Of a DNA stretch of 64,000 bases, positions 40,201 through 55,200 are shown in pieces. The translations under genes and the position numbers were made by a program. The notes beneath the pieces are model-generated. The model worked only from the letters and a program-made list of their open reading frames with translations, was not told the origin of the DNA and ran no database searches. This DNA is from Mytilus californianus (Eukaryota; Mollusca; Bivalvia; Mytilida; Mytilidae). The DNA is taken from contig NW_026262659.1 in assembly GCF_021869535.1 (NCBI RefSeq), positions 7,192,001 through 7,256,000 of the forward strand. The letters run 5' to 3'. Every line of letters begins with the position of its first letter. Within the stretch, counting starts at the first letter, position 1.

Positions 40201-43200
40201 CATCAATTCAAAATGGTCCCCATGATAAAGCCAAGGAAGCAGAAAGTTGGGTTAAACACCAACACACAAACAAACAAACAATCAAAAAATTCAAATTATA
40301 TATTCTCTTACAGCTCTTCTATAAAAGCATGCAAAGCAAACCTTTGATCAACTTGCTTGCTATGTTTGTTTGGATGTTTGTAAACAAAAGGTAGGTAGTC
40401 TGTTTACTATACACTGGAATTTGATTGGACAATAAACATTAACTTCACTGCATGTCAATTTTTATTGTCTAATCAAATTCCAGTATATACAAAACAGACT
40501 GAAACTCTGCCTACCTATTGTTTGCAAACATCCAAGCAAACCTAGCAAGCAAGTTGATCAAAGTTTGCTTTGCATGCTTTTATAGAAGAGCTGTAATCTA
40601 TGTTAAGTCTTCATATTAATAAATTATTCTGTTAAACTGTGTTAAGTGTTTTTATTAATTAAATATACTGCAAATCTATGTTAAGATTTTGATGTTTTTC
40701 CCTATGTTAAGTCAACATATGAAATGATCAGTTCTCTAGACTATAGGCAGATTTCTCACCATGGTCAATTAATTGTCTAAAAGTCAAGTTACTTTGTAAG
40801 AAATAAAAAAACCAACATAAATAGTGGCAAGTCCAACAAACACTTTTACCAATACTCAAGTATAACAGCATAGTCTTGGATGTTTTTTTTTTTTAGATAT
40901 CTCAAGTATAGGCTCAGATAGAGATATCTCAAGTATAGACTCAGACAGAGATATCTCAAGTATAGGCTCCGACAGAGATATCTCAAGTATAGGCTCAGAC
41001 AGAGATATCTCAAGTATTGTCACAGACAGAAATATCTCGAATGTTGTCACAAAATGTAAAAAAATTCAAATGCATGCAAGCTTGTTACCAGACATCTTGA
41101 AATTGATAATATTTTGACTTTAAAACTTCATATAAATGTGACTATCATATTTAAAAAAGCAGTATTCACTTCAATACATAGTACTAACAAGGACAGTACC
41201 AGTTTTACTTAAACCTTAAAACTTCCTGTATATGAAGAATATGATTGTTGCTCACTTAACATCCAGGGGGGCAGGGTTCTAATCTACCTTCCTTAACTGA
41301 TAAAAGCACAATTTTTAGTCATTATCAACTTACAATAATAGCTTTCTATCTGTACAAGTCCTAATCATAAATAATGCCTTATTGAAAGATTTTTTTTGAT
41401 TTTTACAATCAAAATCACAATATACTTTGCTATAAATATTGCTATACAATTATGAACCCTAATGATCCTACATCACGTCAATGCTTGTATTTTGGCATTG
41501 CACAAGGTCAAGATTTTGTCAAACTGTTTATGATGTCTTTAAACTAGCTTTCAGTAACTGCTTATTACTAATTGATTGGTACTCTGTGTCTTTGTTTTGT
41601 TTTGCACTCTGATGGGTAAAGCCCTTTCCAAATATTTTTTTTTAGTTTTCACAAGATGTGTCTCAGGGTATTTGGAGGCTTGAATCAAAAGTTGAGTGAT
41701 ACATTTACAAAAAAATGTATGTGCCTGTCCCAATTCAATAGCTTGAATTCAGGGATGTCATTAGTTGTTGTCTAACATAAATCAGGCTATTGGTTTTCTC
41801 AGTTGAATTGTTTAACATTTTGTCATTTCAGTGGCCTTTTATAGCCTTCTATATGGTTTTGGTTTAACTCATTCATTGAAGGCCACCCTGTGACTTATAG
41901 TGATACTCATTTATCAAAGGCCACCCTGTGACTTATAGTTTTACTCATTCATTGAATGCCACCCTGTGACTAATAGTTTTACTCATTATTGAAGGCCATC
42001 CTGTGACTTAAAGTTTTACTCATTATTGAAGGCCACCCTGTGACTTATAGTTTTACTCATTATTGAAGGCCACACTGTGACTTATAGTTTTACTCATTTA
42101 TTGAAGGCCACCCTGTGACTTATAGTTTTACTCATTGTTGAAGGCCACCCTGTGACTTATAGTTTTACTCATTATTGAAGGCCACCCTGTGACTTATAGT
42201 TTTACTCATTTATCAAAGGCCACCCTGTGACTTATAGTTTTACTCATTTATCAAAGGCCACCCTGTGACTTATAGTTTTACTCATTTATTGAAGGCCACC
42301 CTGTGACTTCTAGTTTTACTCATTCATTGAAGGCCACCCTGTGAATTATAGTTTTACTCATTTATTGAAGGCCACCCTGTGACTTATAATTTTACTCATT
42401 TATTGAAGGCCACCCTGTGACTTATAATTTTACTCATTTATTGAAGGCCACCCTGTGACTTATAGTTTTACTCATTCATTGCAGGCCACCCTGTGACATA
42501 TAGTTTTACTCATTCATTGAATGCCGCCCTGTGACTAATAGTTTTACTCATTATTGAAGGCCACCCTGTGACTTATAGTTTTACTCATTATTGAAGGCCA
42601 CACTGTGACTTATAGTTTTACTCAATTATTGAAGGCCACCCTGTGACTTATAGTTTTACTCATTGTTGAAGGCCACCCTGTGACTTATAGTTTTACTCAT
42701 TATTGAAGGCTACCCTGTGACTTATAGTTTTACTCATTTATCAAAGGCCACCCTGTGACTTATAGTTTTACTCATTTATTGAAGGCCACCCTGTGACTTA
42801 TAGTTTTACTCATTTATTGAAGGTCACCCTGTGACTTATAGTTTTACTCATTATTGAAGGCCACACTGTGACTTATAGTTTTACTCATTTATTGAAGGCC
42901 ACCCTGTGACTTATAGTTTTACTCATTATTGAAGGCTACCCTGTGACTTATAGTTTTACTCATTTATCAAAGGCCACCCTGTGACTTATAGTTTTACTCA
43001 TTTATTGAAGGCCACCCTGTGACTCATAGTTTTACTCATTTATTGATGGCCACCCTGTGACTTATAGTTTTACTCATTCATTGAAGGCCACCCTGTGACT
43101 AATAGTTTTACTCATTTATTGAAGGCCACCCTGTGACTTCTAGTTTTACTCATTTATTGAAGGCCACCCTGTGACTTATAGTTTTACTCATTCATTGAAG

Positions 43201-46200
43201 GCCACCCTGTGACTTATAGTTTTACTCATTCATTGAAGGCCACCCTGTGACTTATAGTTTTACTCATTTATTGAAGGCCACCCTGTGACTTATAGTTTTA
43301 CTCATTCATTGAAGGCCACCCTGTGACTTATAGTTTTACTCATTCATTGAAGGCCACCCTGTGACTTATAGTTTTACTCATTCATTGAAGGCCACCCTGT
43401 GACTTATAGTTTTACTCATTCATTGAAGGCCATCCTGCGACTACTAGTTTTACTCTTTCATTGAAGGCCACCCTGTGACTTCTAGTTTTACTCATTTATT
43501 GAAGGCCACCCTGTGACTTCTAGTTTTACTCATTTATTGAAGGCCACCCTGTGACTTATAGTTTTACTCATTCATTGAAGGCCACCCTGTGACTTATAGT
43601 TTTACTCATTTATTGATGGCCACCCTGTGACTTATAGTTTTACTCATTATTGAAGGCCACCCTGTGACTTATAGTTGTATACATCCACATCCTATGGTCT
43701 CTAGTTAATAGTCATTTTCTTGGCAATCATACCACATCTTCTTATTTTCATATTAAACATATTGTTTTCGTTGGCATTTCATTTGCCTAAATAGAAAGCT
43801 TTAGTTTATGCAGATTATCAAAGAAACTTACAATTTAGTTACTAACCCTTTTTCTATTGAAATTAGCTGTCAAAAAGAGGCCCTTTACACTTCTAGCTTG
43901 TAAATATATCTGTGCTCCTTAAGAGACCCTATACACTTCTAGCTTGTAAAGATATCTGTGCTCCTTAAGAGACCCTATAGACTTCTAGCTTGTAAAGATA
44001 TCTGTGCTCCTTAAGAGACCCTATAGACTTCTAGCTTGTAAAGATATCTGTGCTCCTTAAGAGACCCTATAGACTTCTAGCTTGTAAAGATATCTGTGCT
44101 CCTTAAGAGACCCTATAGACTTCTAGCTTGTAAAGATATCTGTGCTCCTTAAGAGACCCTATAGACTTCTAGCTTGTAAAGATATCTGTGCTCCTTAAGA
44201 GACCCTATAGACTTCTAGCTTGTAAAGATATCTGTGCTCCTTAAGAGACCCTATACACTTCTAACTTGTAAAGATATCTGTGCTCCTTAAGAGACCCTAT
44301 ACACTTCTAGCTTGTAAAGATATCTGTGCTCCTTAAGAGACCCTATAGACTTCTAGCTTGTAAAGATATCTGTGCTCCTTAAGAGACCCTATAGACTTCT
44401 AGCTTGTAAAGATATCTGTGCTCCTTAAGAGACCCTATAGACTTCTAGCTTGTAAAGATATCTGTGCTCCTTAAGAGACCCTATAGACTTCTAGCTTGTA
44501 AAGATATCTGTGCTCCTTAAGAGACCCTATACACTTCTAGCTTGTAAAGATATCTGTGCTCCTTAAGAGACCCTATACACTTCTAGCTTGTAAAGATATC
44601 TGTGCTCCTTAAGAGACCCTATAGACTTCTAGCTTGTAAAGATATCTGTGCTCCTTATTTTATTTTGATTGATTGTTGTTTTATTTATGTCTTCATTGAG
44701 ACATTAGAGCTTACATTCTGAGGGAAAAAGTACAGTAGTGATCTAGCTATAGACTGAAAATATGCAATCATTACATCAACCTTGATATAAACTATCATTT
44801 GTGCCAATTGATTTGCATCTTGACTTTGGACCTTCTTGGGGTTAGCATGCTACCCTGCAGTGCAGGAGATCATGGGTTCATTCCCCTTCTGGGTCAAACC
44901 AACCATGCAGCATTTAGAAGTAAGAGTAAAGACTGGTTGGCTTGGAGTTAGAATAATGTGTCCAGATAAGGAGACAAGTCTTCCTTTGGACAGTTACCCT
45001 GTGAACTAGCATGTTGAAATCCAGATCTGAGTGTAGGTCTAGTACAAAGCATGTAAGATTTGCCACTGGATGTAAAACGCCAATCATTCATCATCCTTGG
45101 ATTGACCATTTATTTTATTTTTTATTTTTCAAGTGTTCTTTGTTTACTTTTTTCTGACTGCAATGCCTTTTGACTTTGTAATGGATTTGGCTTTCCAACT
45201 ATTTCTATTAGAGCACCACTGATGATTCATTTGTAGATGAAATGTACCTCTGACATACTAAATCATAAGCCAAGTATCTTTAATAAAAAAAATTTCAAGT
45301 ATAATCTATAAACAATCTAACCATTGTGAACTTGATATAAGGAGATGTTGTACAATTGCCAATGAGACAACTATCCACAAAAGATCAAATGACGAAGATA
45401 AAAGCAATTATAGGTCACCATAAGTCATGTTATATTCAATTAAAAAATACCTCTTCATCTTAGTGTGTAAAACAGATCTTGATAGAAAAGATGTGCATTT
45501 GAACAAAATGTGTGTTTACTCAAAGTCCTATATATGTATAGCAGAATAACAAAGTAAAGCATCTTAAAACTACTATAGGATGTTATAAAATAGAAGGTAG
45601 TTAATAAAATCTCTGAAACATCACACTATTATGTACAGAAAAATACCAACTGATGGGTTCACTTACAAAAATCGTACAGCACCACTGAAATATCATATAA
45701 TATCTCATTATTATTGAGCATACATACATCAAAAATCTGTTAGAAGAAACTTTGACAAATTAAAATTTACCCAAAGTGTATTAAAAATAAAAGGTCAAGA
45801 TAGGTATGTCATAATGAATTCTTTTAAGTAAAGCTGGTTTCCTGTTACATGTATATATGACAACAACAAAATATCAATTGATTCATCAGCAAATACACGA
45901 AAAGAATGTGACAAGAAGACATGGTCATCAAACATTATTCTTTTAATTATAAGCAGCATTAATCAATATTTAATATACTTTTACTTTCAGAATGATGGAA
46001 TCAAGATTCTATAAATGGCTTTAGGTTACCATAACAACCATCTGTTCACTTTCTACATATAACTAATATTAAAATAATCAATGATTTTCTCTAATTTGAT
46101 GAAGAAATTAATTCACATGATACAGACATTCAAGAATAAACAGTAATTAAATATATGGTCCAAGGATAATAAAAATTATAGCAGATTCAAAGGCCCTGTT

Positions 46201-49200
46201 TTATGTAAAAAATTTTTTGATTAAGAAAATACCTTATGGTGGTTCGGTTTGATTGATTGATTTTTTGTGTTTAATGTCACTTTCAGCACTCTCAGCTATA
46301 TCATGGATGCCAGTTTTTATCGTTGAAGATAACTGGAGTAAACAGAGAGAACTATTAATTTTGGAAGGAAAACTGGCAACCCAAGTCAATAAAGATTGGA
46401 GTCGAACACAACCGCCATGAGTTGGGTATGAACTCACAACCTCAGTGTTGACAGGCTAGTGATACAGTAGATGAACTACACGGCCAACCAAAGTTACAGT
46501 TCAATTCAACCTTTTTTATATTAAAACTTGAATTAAACCAAATTACGAATTAAAAATTAAAAAAGGCATAGTTCTTCATGCTTCACTAATTAAATTACAT
46601 TTATTAATAAATAACATTTTTGAAAAAACAAAACTGAAGTAAGTACAAATCAATGTTTGTAATATATAAGATAATACCTACCTTTTTGTATGTTTTGTGT
46701 GACAGTAGTTCATGATAAATAACTTATATCCTGAATCACCATCAACAGGAAGTGATCACTCTTATCCTGTATCTAACTTCATGACATAAGGTAAATAACA
46801 ATAAGAATGGTTTAACAGTAATGTTATAGTATCTTAATAAACAGCATCTAAAGTTTTCTACCCTGTTTCACAGTCTTAGCAGTATTAGTACATGTTTCAT
46901 TATATATGTCATTGCCAGGAAATATATTGGTAAAGACCCCAGCATGTCCAGGGTTCACCATAGAAAAAAATTCAAGGGTGGAATTTATAAGATAACTTTA
47001 AATGTAGAAAAATATTTATAAATTTTATGCATTTTGCAACTCTTGAATACAGCTAGGTATATGTCATGCTTATGTATCTGACTTTTATGACAAACAAAAT
47101 AAAATTTAATTAAAGTCTTTTAAAACTATAATAATTAAGAAATATTGTTCAAACTTATTTTATATATTCTAAAAACTTAAGGTTTATGATGAGAAAATCA
47201 AGATTAGTGCTGGAAATCCAATAGTGGGGCTAACATTTCAAGGGTGGACTAGCACCAGCCTTAAATAGCCTGTGGTAACCCCTGGGCTCCAATACTTCAT
47301 CAATACTTAAATATTAGTAGCTTGATTGACTGCTTGATCAACAGTATAATATCACTTTCTGTGATTTATATTATTGAAGTAATTTTTCTTCTAATAGCTG
47401 ATCCTTTTCAATATCACACTTGTATCAACCCGAGACACCAATATAATCACAAGAGCTCTGCAATTCATACACACTTTATTATTTACCTCAGGTGGATGTT
47501 TTTCACATGACGTGACATTATGCGGATTATGGTTTTGATAAAGCCTTTGAAACCTTGACTGATAACAATATAATCGCAGATGGCTGAAACAGCACAATTG
47601 CCATTTACTTGTATTTACTACCAAGGATATAATATAGTGTATATGATATGACTTTTTAGACATCACACACTGTATCAACCCTCAACTAAAACATCCCTCG
47701 AGCAGAGCTATCAGTGAGTTTGATGGCAGTTCTATGATATTTTCTGTTAAATTTATTGACAACTTTTCTAAACTTTATTCTATTAAGGCTATTTAGAGCT
47801 TGACATATTGCAAAGAAAATGTCCATTGTTCAAAGACTGCATGTTGACCTTTAGATGTCTTTTAATTTATGTGTTGATGGGTTACTGTCTCATTCAGATA
47901 ATTCCTGGTTTTCCTTTTATTCATAAATATTTTCTATCATCATATAAATAAACTACAAAACGTAATTTGTGTGTGTTTAGATTTTTAAAAAACAGCTACA
48001 TATAAACAAATCTCTTGCAGTGCATAGTAAATCTAGGAAAATCTTATATATTCATTGCACAGTGCAGGAAAATCTTATATATTCATTGCACAGTGCAAAC
48101 GATTTTTACCATTTACATTACACATCAATTTCACTGAATGGTTAATTTGGCCCCAAAAAAAACATCTTTGAATGACAGGGAGAAGCAATTTTAATAGTTT
48201 TCCGATTCTAAATACGGTAATACCTTCATAAAAGTTCTTACTACAAACCAGAACGTATAATAGTGAAGTAGTATTTTAAGAATGATGAGCCAACATGACG
48301 AACTCTATATAGGCATTAATATCATTTGCTCATCATGACCAATTGTTTTGACTTCTATGATTAATCAAGACGTTCAGAAATTTGATACATTTAGGTAGAA
48401 CTGTGTGTCATTACCTCTTAAGACACAAGTGTTATTAGACCAAGGAAATAATCTGTGTTATGACAAAATGGAAAATATAAAATATCTCTTTTTTAATTGA
48501 TAACAACAGTCTTGTTAAATGTAAAAACTACCTTTTATTTCACAAGTTTGCATGCCTATATAATACCTACAATACTTCCTTTATAATGTTAAAGATAAAA
48601 GATTGAAGAACACAAAAATTGCACAAGATCACTGGAGAAAACCAAAGACCTTTAGGTTTTTCTATTCTTTACTCTTGTGAGTAAATTGTATGAAAGAAGT
48701 GAAAAAGGATATTTATCATAGTTTATCTTAAGAAATATATAACTTTTGTAAGAAGTACCCTTTAATATCTATGTGTCATAAGACCTATTCAACATTCTTC
48801 AGACAAAAGGGTTCCTTTATTTAAGTACTGAAGAATGAATCCTCTGATTTAAGTAGTATTTATATTATGAATGAATTAAATGTGTCATAATGATCTTTTG
48901 TACCCACTGCTGGTGGAGGTGTCCTCCCTGAGGGTATCATCAACCCAATAGTGTTGACATAAATTATCAATGATATGGTCATAATTATAAATAACTGTTT
49001 ACAAACTTTTTCTACCCCAGGAATAGTTTACCCTAGATGTATTCAGAATATTTTAAAAACTTGACACATTATTATGTTACTGTAATATTTTGAACTTACA
49101 ATGTCCTTTTATCTTACTTAATAAATATTAAAGATTAAAATACCATAACAGATTTCTTCCTCTTCCCTATGACTTCCATTGACATACATTTAGTAGTTTA

Positions 49201-52200
49201 TTCAATACAGCCATACAAAAAGTTATAGCATTAATGGATAAGCTGAAATTTAAGTCTTGTTTGCCATCTTCTGTATCCCTATCAGTTACTTCATGATCAG
49301 TATTGAGGGAGTCAGTTTATTTAAGCTTTAAGTTTACATCAGCGTTAATATACTAATTCCTAGCCATATGATGTCCATGGTTTATCAACCACAACCAATA
49401 CCTTCTAAATAGATACCAAAGTATTCTATTTTCATAAATATTTATTCAATGTGTCTTTACTTGCAAACATCACTATCTAGCAAAACTAAAAAAATAAAAA
49501 TTGAATTTGAAATGACAGGATAAAAACAATTACTGGTAATATATACATAAAAAAATTCTTGGTACAGGAGAGAAGCTCTAAGTTTTCACCTCAATATAAC
49601 CAAAAAAACTGTCAACTAAGCAAATTGGGTTTTATTTCTAGAACTATCATTCCAAAATTCAGTTTGTGGTTTAACAAAGTTTGGGAAACAATAAATTGAC
49701 ATAGTTTGAACATCACTGGGCAAAGGGAAGCAACTCTGATAACTCTCTATTTAACACCTTGAAAATTTTGTTTGATATTATTTTAAGCTTATTAAAACAT
49801 AACCAAATTAAAACCACATTTTCTATAAGATACTACATTATACTGATCATTAATCAAAAAGAAAGTGTTGTTTCATACCACCACAAACAGAAATGTTGGT
49901 AAATTGGGGTCTGAATCCTATGATGTTGTTGACCAGACTTGTAACATTGATAAGATATAAATATTAAAACTTTTGGATGTTTCATTACACTTACTGTAAT
50001 GGTAATGATAGCTCCATTTGATGAGATGTAAGAACGTCCTGTACAGTAAATATTACCTGACCCATTTGGGACATCTGTAAAAATAAAGTCAAAGATTTCA
50101 TTATTCTCACTGTCAGATTTTCTCACACTATGAGAAAAGATAGTTGTTTGTTTTCATAGTATAAGATTATCCCTTTTTTAATAAGGAACTCATTACAAAA
50201 TTTAAAAAAAATTAGAAAATTAATCTAACCCTTGTTGAAGATGTCAGTCTTATGAATACTATCAAAAGTGCTTTAAGGTAACTACTATACAGTCCCTGTA
50301 ACGTAAAAATTAACACCTTTTTCCATTCATGCATGGTATGTATAGCGTTCATATTGCCATTGGGTATCATCAGTACAGCATTTGTATAGTGTTAGCTCAA
50401 CATCCAGTCATCATCTGTCTACTTAGGGTATATGGTATCTATTAGCGTATGGTATTATATGTTATTCAGGTCTCAGACAGGGTATATACTGTGACATTCC
50501 CAGCTTAGAGTTTATATCCCCTGAGCCGAAGGCGAAGGGAATGTCACAGTATATACCCTGTCTGAGACCTGAATTACACATATATTATGGATTACCCCTG
50601 TCTTGATGTTTTTTTCCAGTGCAGGTATTTGTTAAACATTCACAATGCAGCATGTATATTCATTACATGTTTATTATTTCTTAATAATCCATTTAATTGC
50701 CCTTTTTTTATCTTGACAATTTTTTTTCCATTAAGAAAATGTTTTCAATAAAGTTTTTAGATTTCATGTTTTGTGTTTTTATGTGTGTGTTGCTTTGTTT
50801 TTTTACAACACATATATTGAAAAACCCAACCTGATATGTTCCGCATACGAGAAGGATTTTGTAATTTGCTGTAAAAATAATTTTCTTCGTGTATGTAATA
50901 ACTTATAATAACACTTCAAAATATTAAATTTAGGTATTTGAAGTGTAAATTGCGTGGTTTTGTATTAAAAATGTATTATTGACGGATGCACGTCATTATT
51001 TCCCCTCTGTGAGCCTCTGACATTCTTTAGTGTTCTGTATAGCTTTTGACTACGTCACATAGTAACAGGTGTTATGATGACGTTTTTTGAGATTCCAATT
51101 GGGGATAAAAACGTCGAATATACCCCGGCAGTTTCCTGAATATATAAAAACATATCTGTGTTGTTATCCAATCACAAAACTCGACACATTTGTAATCCGT
51201 AATATAAGGTATTGTTTATAGTATGGTATATGGCATCGTTTAGAGTTTCATTTAATGTATAATTAATTGTATCATTCAGCGTTTCACTTAGGTTATGATC
51301 TATGGTATCATTTATCGTTACTTTCGGTTATTGGTTGTATAAAGTTAAATCACTAATTATTCTGCAGATTATAACAGAAAACAGTTGATTCATTTATATG
51401 TAAACCCTATACGCTAAATGAAACAATGTACACTAAACCATACAATGTACGCTGAAAGAGCGTTTATGGTTTCTTCGTAAGTCATTCACTTAGGGTCTAT
51501 ATAGGGTTTTGGAAGGGTACATTAATCGTTCTGGCATTGTCAATATATGATTTGATCATCATCTGTATTGTTAACTTTTAAGTTACAGGAACTGTACCAG
51601 AAAGTTTTCTTAATTGTTAAATAGTCCTAAACATTTTATTCTGCATACATTTCCCAAAGAATGTAACCCAATTACAAATCTCAGTAAGTAGGAAAGGTTT
51701 GATCGATGGTATTACTGTCTAAGTACTAACTGTTCCTGTCATTCTTTCCTTGACATGGTAGACTGTTAACTTTATCCTGGTGTTTGTGTCAATCCCAGTG
51801 GAATCACCAAACCCTATTGTCTTCAAAAACTGGGGGGAATTTGTTTTCTGAAATCAAATATGCAAAATATCTGCATATATGTCAAATATAGAAATCCATG
51901 AATTTCAAAGTATGAGATTTAATTCCACATATTTTGAACTGTAGTGTTTACATTAATTGAAAAAAGATGATTGTTTAAAGCATTGCTTTATTTGATTTTT
52001 TACAATTTTGTACAACATTCTCATACCAGCCATTTGCCAAAATCTCAATAGTGGACTTTAAACACAAGATGACCTAATGCATCTTTTATACATGTATCTA
52101 GTGTATTTAATCTAAGGTTTTATGGTTTTTAATGAGTAAATATGTGCTTAAATGCCAACAACTTTAATAAGAGTGTTTTTATTCTGTCTGTTGCTATGGT

Positions 52201-55200
52201 GAGTATGGTGTAAACTCATGTCTGTTGTTGTAGATGGGTTTATGTCATAGACTAACCTCATAACATCAGCTTGACTGTGTTAGACTCATGTTTGTGGTGG
52301 GTTTATGGTGAAGACTTACCTCAGAAACTTTTGTTGGACTGTTTTAGATCCATCTCTGTTGCTGTGGATGGTTTATGGTGTAGACTTACCTCAACAACTT
52401 CAGTATGACTATGTTGGACCCATGTCTGTTGTTGTAGATGGATTTATGGTGTAGACTTACCTCAACAACTTTAGTATGACTGTGTTGGACCCATGTCTGT
52501 ACCTGTGGATTGTTTATGGTGTAGACTTACCTCAACAACTTCAGTATGACTGTTGAACCAATGTCTGTTGCTGGTGTAGACTTACCTAAACAACTTCAGT
52601 ATGACTGTGATGGACCCATGTTTGTTGCTGTGGATGGTTTATGGTGTAGACATACCTTGTATAAACTGGCCTCAATAACTTCAGTATGACTGTGATGGAC
52701 CCATGTCTGTTGATGTGGATGGTTTATGGTGTAGACTTACCTTAACTACTTCAGTATGACTGTGATGGACAAATGTCTGTTGCTGGGGTGGATTAATAGT
52801 ATAAACTGGCCTCAATAACTTCAATATGACTGTGATGGACCAATGTCTGTTGCTGTGGATGGTTTATGGTGTAGACTTACCTTAACTACTTCAATATGAC
52901 TGTGATGGACCAATCTCTGTTGCTGTGGATGGTTTATGGTGTAGACTTACCTCAACTACTTCAGTATGACTGTGTTGGACCCATGTTTGTTGCTGGGGTG
53001 GGTTACATAGTAGACTTACCTCAACAACTTCAGTATGACTGTGTTGGACCCATGTCTGTTGTTGGGGTGGATTAATGGTATAGATTACAATAAATGGATT
53101 AGGAGGGTTAGCTGAACTGTCATTAGGCAGATCTTCACAAGCTATCAAAATAGAAAATAAAATAATCTAAACAGTTTTATTTCAGATTGAAGGCAGATTT
53201 GTTTAATATGTATAAGATGACCTTATAATTTTACATGATACAAGGAAAATAGTTTCAAAAACTGCCACTTAATTCTGGGAAAATTGCAGATGGAAAATAG
53301 CTATGAAAGAAACTGAATAATCTTTATATTTGTCCCCATCTTTATATTTTGCACTGATATAGCTTTTTTATGCCTCCACCGTAGGCAACAGGGGCAATAA
53401 GTGTTACCCTTGACTGTCCATCTGTCTGTCCGTCTTTCCGTCCCATTTTCGTTTCCGCACCTAAGTTTTCCTCATCCAAATTTTATGAAACCCATACACA
53501 ATGCTAAGAACCAAATCTAGCAGACAGAGTTCGAATTGGGCAGTTAGCCTTTTATTGTTCTAGAGTTAAGCACCTTTTCAACTATTTAAAATTGCAAAGC
53601 TTGAGTGGGGGCATTCATATCCTCAGACACATTCTTCTTTTATTTTTTGCAGTGGTGTGTAAAACGTTTCAGGGCATAAAACTTTACTAAATACTCTGAG
53701 TACAAAATTTGTGCTCAAACCACCAAATCCAATATTTTGATTAGATGAATTCTGAGTCTGAGAATGATAATCATACTCCAATTTTAATGACTGCAAGGCC
53801 AGGTATATTTAAAAGTAAAGTTATTTGATTAATTCATATGAAAAAAAAATACTACTGAAAATGTTATGTCAGATAGTCAGATAGTTTTAGTCAGATTAGG
53901 ACCAACACATATAAAAAGAAACCAAAAGTACTGTTCTAAATTTTGAGTCTAAAATGGTATTTATAAATAACATCTCCAGTATAAATACAACTCTTAAGAC
54001 TTTATTCCATCATTTTTCCTAATTTCTATTATAAATAAATTTTAATATTCATAAAAAGTTTTTATACTTACCTAGGCAAATTTCCATAGCTGGCTCATCA
54101 TTAGTGTTTGCATTTCCTACGAAACAAGAAAAAAAATCTTTTAACTGGTCCATATTATGGTACATGCATCTTTTTGTGACATACACTAGTGCTTAAATAA
54201 AGAAACATGCATCTTTTTGTGACATACACTAGTGCTTAAATAAAGAAGGAGGCAGAAGCATTATGGAGCAGGCAAGAAAACGTCTCGACAAGCTAAATTA
54301 TAATCTTATAACTTTAACAAATGTTAATTTCATCAAGGATAGAACATATTGATTTTTTACAGTTGCAAATTTACACCTTGTTTAGCAGTTAGTATTTAAG
54401 GTGAAACTGTTAAATTTGAAAAAAAAAAAAAAAATGCAAATAAAAACCTGATAAACGGGGATCTTAAAACAGAGAAAATAATATCTAGAAAAACCTTCCA
54501 TGTTCAGAGAACTGCAGCACTAAACCATTAGAATCACATTTTCTATAATGGTTATCAATTTATCATCATACATTCATCATTCTTGTTTTTCATTAAATTT
54601 TACAAATGGAAAAGGTTCACATTTTTTGGGGGAAAACAGGGAGACATAATTAAAAAAAAAAGGGTTATAATACAAATAATAAAATATCAGAGGTGCCATG
54701 GGTGCATAAGCTGTGGTGTTATCTTCATCTACTTGTAGCAAAAGAAAAAACAAATTTATGTGTTTATTACGATGAACACTTTATATTCTATTGACAATAT
54801 ATGATGGATAGCTTAAAATTGACCAAATTTCAGTATATTAATATATATAGCTGCTGTGACCTTTGACATATTGACCACCAAAATCAATATTGGTCTTCTT
54901 CCCCCAATTTTTTGTAAAAGTTGCACATAAGATTCTGCAAATGGCATCTCGAAACCAATGATTTTGCAACAAAAATTCAGTTTATCGATAGCTGTCTTGA
55001 ACCTTAACCTATTAACCCTACTGTGCATAATCTAAGTTTAATTTGGTAATGTTATCATTAAAAAGATTTTGTCTGAAGAAAGGTGATATTGATGCCAGGA
55101 CAGCATTCAACATATTATATTTCTACTTTGACTTTGTCACATCTCAGCTAAACAAACAGGATCATGAAATAAGACAATCTTCAGCCCAAGACCAAGCAAG

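Noticed and set aside
44825..44890. Possible true tRNA gene
   Set aside because: Only A- and B-box-like blocks; no cloverleaf could be drawn, and a SINE body and tail follow.
45666..45690. 18-base sequence between TTTCAG and GTAAGT on the minus strand
   Set aside because: Splice-like flanks, but exon 8 joins exon 9 directly with correct phase and protein similarity.
49854..50126. 90-codon minus-strand frame around exon 8
   Set aside because: Wrong phase. The phase that joins exons 7 and 9 and matches the C2 domain is different.
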